Below, in pieces: positions 17,745 to 25,000 of a DNA stretch of 25,000 nt. The notes below the pieces were generated by a model. That model was given only the letters and a program-made list of their open reading frames with translations, was not told where the DNA came from and did not search any database. Origin of the DNA: Owenia fusiformis (taxonomy: Eukaryota; Annelida; Polychaeta; Sabellida; Oweniidae); the NCBI GenBank assembly GCA_903813345.2, contig CAIIXF020000134.1, forward strand, positions 1 to 25,000, in the 5' to 3' direction. Position 1 is the stretch's first letter. The number at the start of each line of letters is the position of its first letter. The position numbers and the translations under genes are program-made.

Positions 17745-18525
17745 ATGGAGCAATTTGAAGATTTTGACGATGTATTTGGCAACCAGGGATATGCTTTTGA
17801 ACCGGAATGGACGGAGGAGGAGCTGATCGCCAGGGATCTGAAAGAGGAAGAGCAGAGATGATTAGCAGTGGCTGAACAGGCACGGATAGAGGATGCCATA
17901 TGCGAATGTTCGTACGGACTTTGCCAGGAAACTTTCCTGCAAAAGGAAGAAGAAGCTATTTGTTGCCAAGGAGAAGAGTGGGGAAGTCTTGTGTCTCGGA
18001 AAGCGCCAGTGTGTATTACCATGCACGAGGACTTTTCAACTATTGTTCTAGATGTGGCGGTGCTGTTAATGACATTTTGCAATTTTCTGCAGTTCAAGAA
18101 AAAAGGAGGGGCCTTCCCAGAATTGCTGGACAAGAGGGTAGCTTACTATAGGCCTAAAGGTTCAATGCAGAATGATTATGATCTGAGTTTCGCAGTTCTT
18201 TGTTGATGCCATTGCCCTTCATCCATATGGGATTTATTAATCAATTTTCATGAAAGCATACTCAGAATTCTGTTATTTTGTATTTTTAAGCCAATCAAGA
18301 CTAATGGTTTACCGTCAGTTCGTGACATGGACCCACTGTGGAAATAGATTTGGAAAACAAAACTGTGTCGTCATACTAGCATGCGTGACCCACCGTATAA
18401 GGGCGACTTATCCGATCGCAGAAGGGGAACAATATAGAGGATATCAGGATTATCAGAGGGATGAGGTACCGTATGTATCATTCTCAATTTTTACGTCACA
18501 ACTGATTGTCAGTAAAAATATGTAA
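17745..18525 (+). pseudogene. P2X7 cytoplasmic-tail-like zinc-binding protein, interrupted
   Basis: From ATG 17745 the frame gives an acidic start, then GYAFEPEWTEEEL, a TGA at 17859-17861, and then CECSYGLC, AICCQGE, CITMHEDF and LLDKRVAYYR. After a probable short intron a second exon (about 18300-18470, other frame) reads YRQFVTWTHCGNRFGK, ACVTHRIRATYP and GEQYRGY. The order, FEPEYTEEEL, C.CG.C...CC, CI..HE.F, AYRQFV.W, SC.V..IR..(F/Y)P, is that of the intracellular 'ballast' domain of P2X7 receptors, which binds zinc and occurs as stand-alone proteins in invertebrates. There are no channel segments, so this is a tail-only protein. The TGA (from CGA by one C-to-T change) and the unresolved intron make it a likely pseudogene. 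Confidence 0.68.
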
Positions 18526-18748
18526 CTAAAAATTTGTTATGTTTTAAATATAATCATTATCATTATAAGATTAAAAACTAGTCAACATGCATGTTACTTT
18601 CATTTTCAATTCATGTTGGAAATCACTAGCCTTCACAATGTGGGCCCAGTTGCACTATGCCCACTATAACCCCATTGTTCCTTATATTGTGGATAATAAA
18701 ATATCACTGAAGATCCCAGAATCTTAACTAACCCCTATTAATCCCAAT
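18526..18748. other. Spacer between P2X7-like and RT fragments
   Basis: Short AT-rich spacer with no recognised feature. Confidence 0.5.
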
Positions 18749-18751
18749 GCA

Positions 18752-19070
18752 TTGTTGACAGTACTAGAAGGTTACAAACTTGATAAGAAACATTTTCTGG
18801 TGGAGAGTTTTCGTAGGGGCTTCAGAATTCCATATTATGGGAAGTTACCAAAATCAACAAATCACAACTTAACATCAGCTTATGAACATCCCTCAGTACC
18901 ACAGGATAAAAATAGAGTCCGATGTCAAATTAGGTCGCATTGTGGGTCCATTAAATGTAAAACAAACACCTCACTTTGTTACATCACCAACAGGGGAGTT
19001 ACCCAAGCAAGAAAAAGGCAAATTTCGGAGAATACACCATTTCTGAATTCTATCATTTTACAAAATGTGT
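18752..19070 (+). pseudogene. DIRS/Ngaro-like reverse transcriptase N-terminal fragment
   Basis: The first frame has SFRRGFRIPYYG, NLTSAYEHPSV and QDK. About one base later (an A5 run near 18908-18912) the sense moves to another frame with LGRIVGP, a TSPTGELPKQ stretch and KFRRIHHF, then a TGA. The series GF..GF.I.Y.G, N..SA..HP, LGRI.GP, SP.G..PK, (F)R.IHHLS is that of the region opening the RT domain in tyrosine-recombinase retrotransposons (DIRS group). The catalytic box, RNase H and recombinase are absent. This is an isolated, shifted fragment. Confidence 0.55.
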
Positions 19071-19099
19071 AGTTTAATATTATATTTGTTTATTTCAGG

Positions 19100-19570
19100 A
19101 ACAAGAACAGACACAAGGAAGGGAAAGGAGGGAAAAATGGACAAAACTGGAGTATAAACAGAACTGCTTTGAAAAAGTAATTGAAACAACAAACCCAACA
19201 GAGTAAGGAGCAGCGTGAGTAATTGGAAAAAATGAGAAAAGATCTCGAGAGAGAGGCGTGAGAGTTTAACAAAATAAGAAGGGAACACGAGAGACAAATG
19301 CAGGTAATGAAAAATAATATGATTGGCGAAATATTCAAAATGTTCACTTGTGGATTCCAACAAACTCCTGCTTTACAGCAAACTCCACCAGTTGGTAACC
19401 AGGAGTTTGCTGGTTTCCAACGTGGCTTTCAAACTCCTATTAACTCAGGTGTTGAACTCCAGGGAATGGCTTGTACTAGTAGTTCATATCACCAGCAAGG
19501 GGGAAACCTACTCAAAATAGCTCATATTTGTCTTCATTTAAAAAGGATAATCTCATATTTTCTGGTATAA
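19100..19570 (+). pseudogene. Decayed coiled-coil plus Gln-rich coding fragment
   Basis: After a good acceptor (tttatttcag, to 19099) a charged frame starts EQEQTQGRERREKWTKLEY. A shift near 19165 leads to another frame, KQQTQQSKEQRE, LEKMRKDLEREA, EFNKIRREHERQMQ, which forms heptad-like coiled coil. It is interrupted by TAA, TAA and TGA at places where Q, Q and R fit. It continues without stops as GEIFKMFTCGFQQTPALQQ and a Q/P/G-rich tail to the stop at 19568-19570. The protein is unknown; a gag-like or scaffold protein would fit. Its position after the RT fragment could be coincidental. Confidence 0.4.
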
Positions 19571-19706
19571 TCTTTTACCACAATTGTAAAAATAACTTTC
19601 AAACTACAAACAAGTTAACCCTCATAAATGAGTAAAGTCTATACTGTATTTTTTAGTTTGTTTGTTTTTAAGTTTTTAAGTTTAAACTTTACATGGTGTT
19701 TATAAG
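19571..19706. other. Spacer with T-rich run
   Basis: Short T-rich sequence before the second LINE fragment, with no recognised feature. Confidence 0.4.
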
Positions 19707-20418
19707 ATGATTTTATATACTGTTATGCCCCTGTGTGTGTTCAAGTCTTTTGAAATTGGTATTTCAAGAGCAGCAAAGCCTATGAAATGCTGTGCTCCTA
19801 TGTTTACAGTAAAAAAAACACAGAGAACGCAACTGAAAAGCTGTCAATTTATCTTAAATGTTACCAATTTATGCAGCAATTTAGGTATACTTGGAGAAAC
19901 AGGCAGACTTCCCATGTATCATTACATTCAACTAAATGCAATCAAATACTGGATGCACCTCAAAACCCAAAGCAAAAATGGTCTAACCTCTGAGGTGATC
20001 AACCACACATTAAAGCACTCAAATACAGCGAATGGCTATTTTTCATTAAGAATATCTTTCTTAGTATTACATCAATATGGAAAGTATAATATTTACAACC
20101 CAAAATCAACTAAATCACAATGGAAAAGCAAAACCAAGACTGGTCAGAGTAATAACCAAAACAGTAAACCAAGAACCTATACAAGATTTAAGCACGACAT
20201 GAATTTTGAATCTAATTTATGAAAAAAAAGACTAGCCAATCATACTCAATTCACTAAGCTATGTCTAAGCGATCACAAACTAGAAATTGAAGCTGGTAGA
20301 CATAAAAACATCAAACTCAAAAACAGACACTGTAAGCAATGCAACAATTAGGAAAACCTGATTAAAGAAGAAGTACACTTCATATCAAAATGCGCAAAAT
20401 TTGATCAGGAGGGATAAT
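19707..20418 (+). pseudogene. LINE reverse transcriptase C-terminal fragment (fragment 2)
   Basis: One frame, broken by TGA at 20220-20222 and TAG near 20348, has LGILGETGRLPMYHYIQLNA and IKYWMHLK, then FTKLCLSDHKLEIEAGRHK, RHCKQC and EVHFISKC. The pattern N..V.GE.GR.P.........KYW, then R.SDH.L.IE.GR+, then C..C......E.HF...C is the C-terminal zinc-motif region of a LINE family different from fragment 1. There is no RT active site upstream and no poly(A) tail downstream, so both ends are lost. Confidence 0.65.
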
Positions 20419-20695
20419 AACAACAAACTTATATTACTGGGCATTATTTATGACAAGGCTACATCAATTTTTTTTAAAATTTATGTGAAAATAATTGTGC
20501 AACATTTAATTGATTTTAAAACTATATGAAAATAAAGGGGTTGGAGATAGTAGAGGGGTCTGGAGTAATCTAGCAGCAGTTTAAACATGTGCTAAAAGCA
20601 AAGCATAATGGTGGAAAAAGAGGGATAGAAAGACAAGATTTTGAAGATGAAGGGATAAACACATTTAAAAAAACTAGATTTCACTGTTAAGAATT
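20419..20695. other. Gap before the gypsy element
   Basis: Nothing recognised apart from purine-rich stretches. Confidence 0.4.
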
Positions 20696-20874
20696 GTTGT
20701 ATCATCACATTCATACATTGATTGTGCTATTAATTGTGTTATGATATATTGTATTGGCAAGCCATACTTGTTACCCGGAGTTCAACAGTACTAGAAATAC
20801 AGCCACATGTTACTCTCAATTTTATAGTTTACTTCAGTTATTATGTCCGTTATCAGAGACAGTACCATCCATCA
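20696..20874 (+). repeat. Probable 5' LTR (left boundary uncertain)
   Basis: The right boundary is set by the CA at 20873-20874 immediately before the primer-binding site. The left boundary is a guess at a TGTTG start at 20696, giving 179 bp. The 3' LTR needed to confirm it is outside the window. Confidence 0.3.
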
Positions 20875-20885
20875 TGGTGTCAGAA
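20875..20885 (+). promoter_or_regulatory. Primer-binding site, tRNA-Leu type
   Basis: TGGTGTCAGAA is complementary to the 3' end of a eukaryotic tRNA-Leu (…TTCTGACACCA). The match ends after 11 nt, shorter than usual. It lies about 80 bp before gag. Confidence 0.6.
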
Positions 20886-20967
20886 TTAAGCTTATGAATG
20901 GCCTGTTCATTTAGGACATTGAATTGGAACTGAAAGTGACTGTTTGGAGCCGATATTGGACTTATAA

Positions 20968-21909
20968 GTGGAACCAAAAGTACTTACTGGAGAGATTTTT
21001 TCTCAGAATTTTGTAATTAAAGCGTGCAAATTGACACCCCCGGAACATTTTCCCTTTGATAGTCCTGGAGATTGGCCCAACTGGAAGCAAAGATTTAGCA
21101 GATTTCGCATAGCTTCCAAATTATTCAAGGAAGATGGAGAGGTTCAGGTATCAACTCTTTACTCAATGGGGAGTGACGCCGAGAAAATTTACCAAGAATT
21201 CACATGGCCTACTCCAGCAGCAGTTGAAGAGGGGGCAGCAGCTGAAGCTGTAGATCCTTGTAATGTATATGATAATGTCATCAAAATATTTGATGCGTAC
21301 TTTATACCACGAAGGAATCTCATATATGAACGATCAAAATTCGACAAAATGACACAAGGTCGTGGCGAGGTGGTAGAACATTATATCAGGGGACTGTATG
21401 ATCAAGCAAGTAAATGTCATTTTGACGACAGGGATGACAGAATTATGATGCGAATCATTGTAAGAATCACGGATGAGGATTTATCGATGAAATTACAAGA
21501 ACCACGTGATGGTGATACACCTTTGACATTAGACAAGGTGATATCTGCAGTAAGGGCTAAAAAGCAATTAAACACTGAGAATAAGTATATGCGTGGGGAG
21601 GAATCAATTGCCTCAGTTGACATGAAGCCTAAACGACGTCATGCCAATAAACACAATCGTCGTAGCCATTCGAATAAGGACGATTCTACCCAGTCACAGT
21701 CTAAATCAAAGAGATGTGGCCGATGTGACGGTGTCCACAAGCCACGTGAATGCCCAGCATTTGAACAAATGTGTCGTAAATGTTTGAAAACAGGACATTA
21801 CGCAAAGTGCTGTAAGACTGTAGTTGTTCGTGAAGTCGTATTTTCGCAGGATAAACCCAGCAATGACCTGGAACTCAGAGCTACTATATCGACAATGTCA
21901 ACCAAGTAA
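20968..21909 (+). CDS. gag: Gypsy gag (capsid/nucleocapsid)
   Basis: 313 codons. The frame is closed by TAA at 20965 and then begins GTG-GAA-CCA. An ATG at this place would be the natural start, so the initiator was probably lost by A-to-G; the next in-frame ATG is about 65 codons in. The N-terminal half has the gag capsid pattern (LTPPEHFPF, DWPNWKQRFSRFR). A central part has FDAYFIPRRNLIYERSKF and GEVVEHYIRGLYD. The C-terminal nucleocapsid has two zinc knuckles, CGRCDGVHKPREC and CRKCLKTGHYAKC, after a basic stretch. Gag forms the cytoplasmic particle and packages the RNA. The protease frame overlaps its last 43 nt in the -1 frame. Confidence 0.85.
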   Translation: MEPKVLTGEIFSQNFVIKACKLTPPEHFPFDSPGDWPNWKQRFSRFRIASKLFKEDGEVQVSTLYSMGSDAEKIYQEFTWPTPAAVEEGAAAEAVDPCNVYDNVIKIFDAYFIPRRNLIYERSKFDKMTQGRGEVVEHYIRGLYDQASKCHFDDRDDRIMMRIIVRITDEDLSMKLQEPRDGDTPLTLDKVISAVRAKKQLNTENKYMRGEESIASVDMKPKRRHANKHNRRSHSNKDDSTQSQSKSKRCGRCDGVHKPRECPAFEQMCRKCLKTGHYAKCCKTVVVREVVFSQDKPSNDLELRATISTMSTK

Positions 21910-22028
21910 CAGTGAATCACGTTAACCAGGATGACAGTCTGATTGAACCACCATGGCGTATCCTTTTACCAGTCAATAAAAATTTGATTGATTTTAAAAT
22001 CGATACTGGCGCCGATGTTACTCAGTGA
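21867..22028 (+). pseudogene. pol: Gypsy protease N-terminal part, -1 frame from gag
   Basis: The -1 frame opens at 21867, overlaps gag by 43 nt and reaches the aspartic protease active site DTGA at 22002-22013. It stops at TGA 22026-22028. Protease sequence then resumes in the RT frame (SERVYNTL...), so a small deletion has broken the enzyme right behind the active site. A -1 gag-pol shift is usual in such elements; I see no convincing slippery heptamer in the correct phase. Confidence 0.7.
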
Positions 22029-23193
22029 GAGGGTTTATAATACATTAGACCCAAAGCCCAACTTACGTCCTGTTCACGTCCCTTTAAATAGTCCAGGGGG
22101 GTCATTGTCACCTAAAGGGGAATTCATTGCAGATGTCCCATTTGGGGGGAAACCATTCAAGATGCGTGCAATAGTTGTTAACAATACAACATATTGTTTG
22201 CTCAGTAGAAATGCCGCGTCTAAATTGAATCTAGTTTCTCTAAACAGGTCAAATATTGCTCAGAACTCTTCTCAAACAGACAGGGAAAGTCCTATTCAGT
22301 CTGAAGAAATTAGTCAGTCTTATATCAAGGTACAGGGTGTTCAAAATACTGAAATGCCTAAAATGAAATGCGAGCCGGTTGAAATAAAGTTGAAGGAAAA
22401 TGCCCAGCCGTATGCACTTTCAGTCCCCAGAAGAATTGGTTTTAATCTTTTGAAGTCTTGTAAAGAGAGATTAGAGCAAATGGAAAACTCCAGCGTAATA
22501 AGAAAAGTTACCGAACCGACAGATCGGTGCGCACCCATGGTACCCGTATTGAAACGCAATGGTAGTGTAAGAATCTGTGTTGATCTCAAGAAACTTAATA
22601 AGTCAGTGAAGCGAGAACGTTACATTTTGCCTACCGTAGACGATGTCACACATAAACTTTCAGGAATGAGCGTATTTTCAAAGTTGGATGCCAAATCTGG
22701 TTATCATCAATTATCGCTCACTCCGGAAAGTCAACTTTTGACTACGTTTATTACCCAAAAAGGGCGATTCTGTTTCCAACGCTTACCGGAAGGTATAAGT
22801 TGCGCACCAGAGATTTTCCAACGTCACATGACTAATATTTTGCCAGGAATTGACGGAGTTTCTGTTTTCATGGACGATATACTCGTTTATGCAAAATCTC
22901 GTTCAGAACATGACAAAATTTTGAAGTGTGTCATGAAAAAGCTAGAATCAGTCAATCTTACATTGAACACAGAAAAATGTCAGTTTGCAAAAAAGGAGAT
23001 TGAATTCTTGGGATTTCTTTTCAGTCAAGAAGGCATGAAGCCAGATCCCAAGAAAATAGAAGCGATGACTAAAATGAAGAAACCAGAGAATGTTGATGAA
23101 GTGAGAACATATCTTGGAACGGTTCAATTTTTAGGTCGTTTTGTCCCAAATCTAGCTCAAATTCTTAAGCCAATAGATGACCTACTTTGTTAG
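22014..23193 (+). pseudogene. pol: Gypsy protease C-terminus and reverse transcriptase
   Basis: This frame carries the rest of the protease (KGEFIADV, NNTTYCLLSR) and a complete RT palm. Visible RT motifs in order: RRIGFNLL, APMVPVLKRNGSVRICVDLK, LPTVDDV, FSKLDAKSGYHQ (first catalytic Asp), the F(C)FQRLPEGISCAPEIFQ box, VFMDDILVY at 22864-22890 (the DD pair), LTLNTEKCQF, and EFLGFLFSQEG. The thumb and start of the connection follow (DEVRTYLGTVQFLGRF). The RT residues are intact. The frame ends in TAG at 23191-23193 where gypsy Pol normally continues; RNase H goes on in the same frame. Confidence 0.88.
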
Positions 23194-23668
23194 GATTCGG
23201 AGTTTGTGTGGGAACATGCCCAGGAAAAAACTTTTGCTCAAGTTCGCGATAAACTCTCGAATGCGCCTTGCCTTGCAATTTATGAATTTGGTAGACAGAC
23301 CAAGGTAAGTGCCGATGCTTCCTCATACGGTATAGGAGGAGCATTGTTTCAACTTCATGACAAGGGGTGGTTACCAGTAAGTTTTGTGTCTAGAACTTTG
23401 ACCGGCGCGGAACGTAGGTATGCTCAAATAGAGAAAGAATGCTTAGCCGCTGTCTGGTCGTGTGAGAGATTTGATAGATTTTTAATTGGATGTGAATCTT
23501 TTACTTTACTAACGGACCACAAACCCTGATCCCACTGATCAAAGACAAAGATATCTATCGTGCACCAGAGAGGTGCCAGCGAATGTTACTTCGACTGCTA
23601 CGCTACAATCCTGAAGTGCAACACTGTCCAGGTAAGAATTTAGTTGTAGCTGATCATCATCAGCTGAT
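23194..23668 (+). pseudogene. pol: Gypsy RNase H and connection
   Basis: Downstream of the TAG the same frame encodes RNase [18 protein letters not shown] (catalytic Asp), [22 protein letters not shown] (catalytic Glu) and FTLLTDHKP, where a TGA follows. One missing base in the C run at 23524 explains the stop. The neighbouring frame carries the connection ([23 protein letters not shown]) to about 23660. There a palindromic gctgatcatcatcagc duplication coincides with the next break. Confidence 0.8.
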
Positions 23669-23670
23669 CA

Positions 23671-24989
23671 TCGCGTAATCCATTATCGGAAATTTCTGAG
23701 ATAGATACTGATATTGACCTATATGTAGAATCGGTGATAACTGATTTACCAATATCCCCAACCAAATTAGACTTAATCCGCGAGTCGTCGAGTGCCGATA
23801 GTGTCCTTAAGCGAGTGTATGAGTATACTCTGACAGAATGGCCTAAATATCATAAAGACGTGCCTTTTGAAGTCCGTCCATATTACGATACTAGTGGGTC
23901 CATTAGTATTCATGAGGGATTACTGCTCTATGGGAGTAGAATCATAATTCCAAGTGCGATGCGAGAAGATATTCTTCACAAGATCCATTCCGGTCATTTT
24001 GGAATTGATAAATGCCGAGAACGGGCAGCCACAAGTGTGTGGTGGCCAGGATTGTCACGTGAAATTCAAGATAAAGTCTCAAATTGTACTCATTGTGAAT
24101 CAAAACGTGCTACTCAAACAAGCGAGTCGTTAATTACAACACCGCTACCAGAACGTCCTTGGCAAAAGATTGCAACTGATCTTCTTGAACATGCGAAAAA
24201 GAATTATCTGGTCATTGTTGACTACTTTTCCAGATATTTTGAATTGCTTCATGTGCCTGGTTCAGTTACAAGCAAACAGGTTATTGATAAGCTTAAAGTG
24301 ACATTTTCAAAATTTGGAATTCCAGAAATTCTTATCTCAGACAATGGTCCGCAGTTCAAGTCTTATGAATTCAAAGAGTTTGCCAAGGAATATGACTTTC
24401 AACATATAACAAGTAGCCCATTTTTCAGCCAGAGTAATGGGTTAGCCGAAAGGGCCGTGCAGACAGCTAAGCGAATTTTGTCTACCGATGACCCTATTCT
24501 AGGCCTTATGGTTCACCGCAGTACTCCGGTCAAAGCTACAGGCAAGAGCCCTGCTCAACTTTTGATGGGTAGGAATATTAGAACAACATTGCCAACATTA
24601 CCCAATAATGTCAATCCAAGATGGCCTGAACAGGATGAGATTCGCGACCGTGATAACAAAACTAAGATAATTTATGCGAGAAATTTTAACAAGCATAAAG
24701 GTGCTAGATCTCTACCAGAATTGGAATCGGGCAATTTTGTACGCGCTAAGCTCAATAGTGATAAAAATTGGAGTTCGCCAGCTAAAGTTGTATCTCGTGC
24801 AAATGCCCCAAAGTCATAAATCATTGATCACGGTGGTAAGTTTTACCGCAGAAATCGGAAACACTTGTTAACAACTAATGCTAAGCCTAAAATCCAGTTA
24901 AATCAACTTTTACCCAGGGAGAAAGAAAATACATGGTTAGAACAGCCAATCTCAAATATGCCCATAAAACAAGTTCCCATTCCTGTTTA
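23671..24989 (+). pseudogene. pol: Gypsy integrase
   Basis: The frame resumes near 23671 (SRNPLSEIS). Integrase domains follow in order. The HHCC zinc domain has HSGHFGIDKC and CTHC. The catalytic core has IATDLL (Asp 1), LISDNGPQF (Asp 2) and NGLAERA (Glu). Next come TGKSPAQLLMGR and a basic C-terminal region with FNKHKGARSLPELESGNFVRA. TAA at 24817-24819 interrupts it, and the same frame carries on as IIDHGGKFYRRNRKHL to a second TAA at 24987-24989, which is probably the original end. Integrase inserts the element's DNA copy into host chromatin; this copy loses its last 57 residues. Confidence 0.85.
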
Positions 24990-25000
24990 AAGTCCAATGA

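Larger units (their letters stand above)
20696..25000 (+). mobile_element. Ty3/gypsy LTR retrotransposon, 5' part and pol, damaged
   Basis: Order: probable 5' LTR, tRNA-Leu-type primer-binding site at 20875, gag, protease, reverse transcriptase, RNase H, integrase. No env is seen. The 3' LTR must lie beyond 25000. PR-RT-RH-IN order defines Ty3/gypsy, and the tRNA-Leu site and gag style recall SURL-like elements. Damage: GTG in place of the gag start, a shift just after the protease active site, a TAG between RT and RNase H, two compensating shifts between RNase H and integrase, and a late TAA. This copy cannot make a full Pol as read. Confidence 0.9.

Noticed and set aside
17615-18133. 172-codon minus-strand frame
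   Set aside because: Antisense shadow of the P2X7-like exon, which has recognisable motifs on the plus strand.
21840-21909. AAACCCA as a -1 slippery heptamer for gag-pol
   Set aside because: It is read as AAA-CCC in the gag frame, so its phase is wrong for -1 slippage.

Overview
The window is eukaryotic, AT-rich, intron-bearing and dominated by mobile DNA. There are no operons, ribosome binding sites or dense bacterial-style genes. Gene pieces carry GT/AG splice signals, and the repeats are metazoan in kind: Ty3/gypsy, DIRS-like and LINE retroelements, a pogo-type DNA transposon, and mariner-, Harbinger- and Mutator-like MITEs. Recurrent TACATGTA words and P2X7-like gene pieces suggest a marine invertebrate, perhaps a mollusc; the phylum is inference.

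Layout. 1-4420: a possible TATA/Inr promoter (213-246), a 'cggtag' minisatellite, two 125-bp direct repeats with a mariner-like MITE between them, a 1.4-kb satellite of two interleaved units, and a 5'-truncated LINE ending in poly(A). 4420-6850: mostly non-coding, with a 212-bp tandem duplication. 6855-9363: a long palindromic element split by a 1.8-kb insertion with TGT...ACA ends and a 4-bp target duplication. That insertion holds two GC-richer minisatellites and a 50-bp hairpin with an 11-bp target duplication. 9839-14390: one decayed gene-like frame interrupted twice, by a 3.2-kb pogo element (10151-13368) and by a Harbinger-type MITE (13875-14291). Removing each element with one target-site copy rejoins the frame. 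14578-15001: a Mutator-like MITE with a 9-bp duplication. 15159-16200: a possible two-exon small gene. 16565-17410: one long Gln/Gly/Pro-rich frame broken by stops. 17660-18525: a P2X7-tail-like gene with an NRF-1/CCAAT/YY1-like promoter. 18752-20420: fragments of a DIRS-like reverse transcriptase, a coiled-coil segment and a second LINE. 20700-25000: a Ty3/gypsy element (PBS, gag, protease, RT, RNase H, integrase) with several disabling changes; its 3' end lies outside the window.

The most interesting unit is the pogo element. Its own terminal repeats enclose two divergent genes: a five-exon CENP-B/DDE transposase on the plus strand and a compact single-exon HIRAN-domain protein on the minus strand, 204 bp apart and both with good translation-start contexts. 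A HIRAN protein travelling with a pogo transposase suggests a two-protein transposon, possibly using HIRAN recognition of DNA 3' ends. That functional link is inference.
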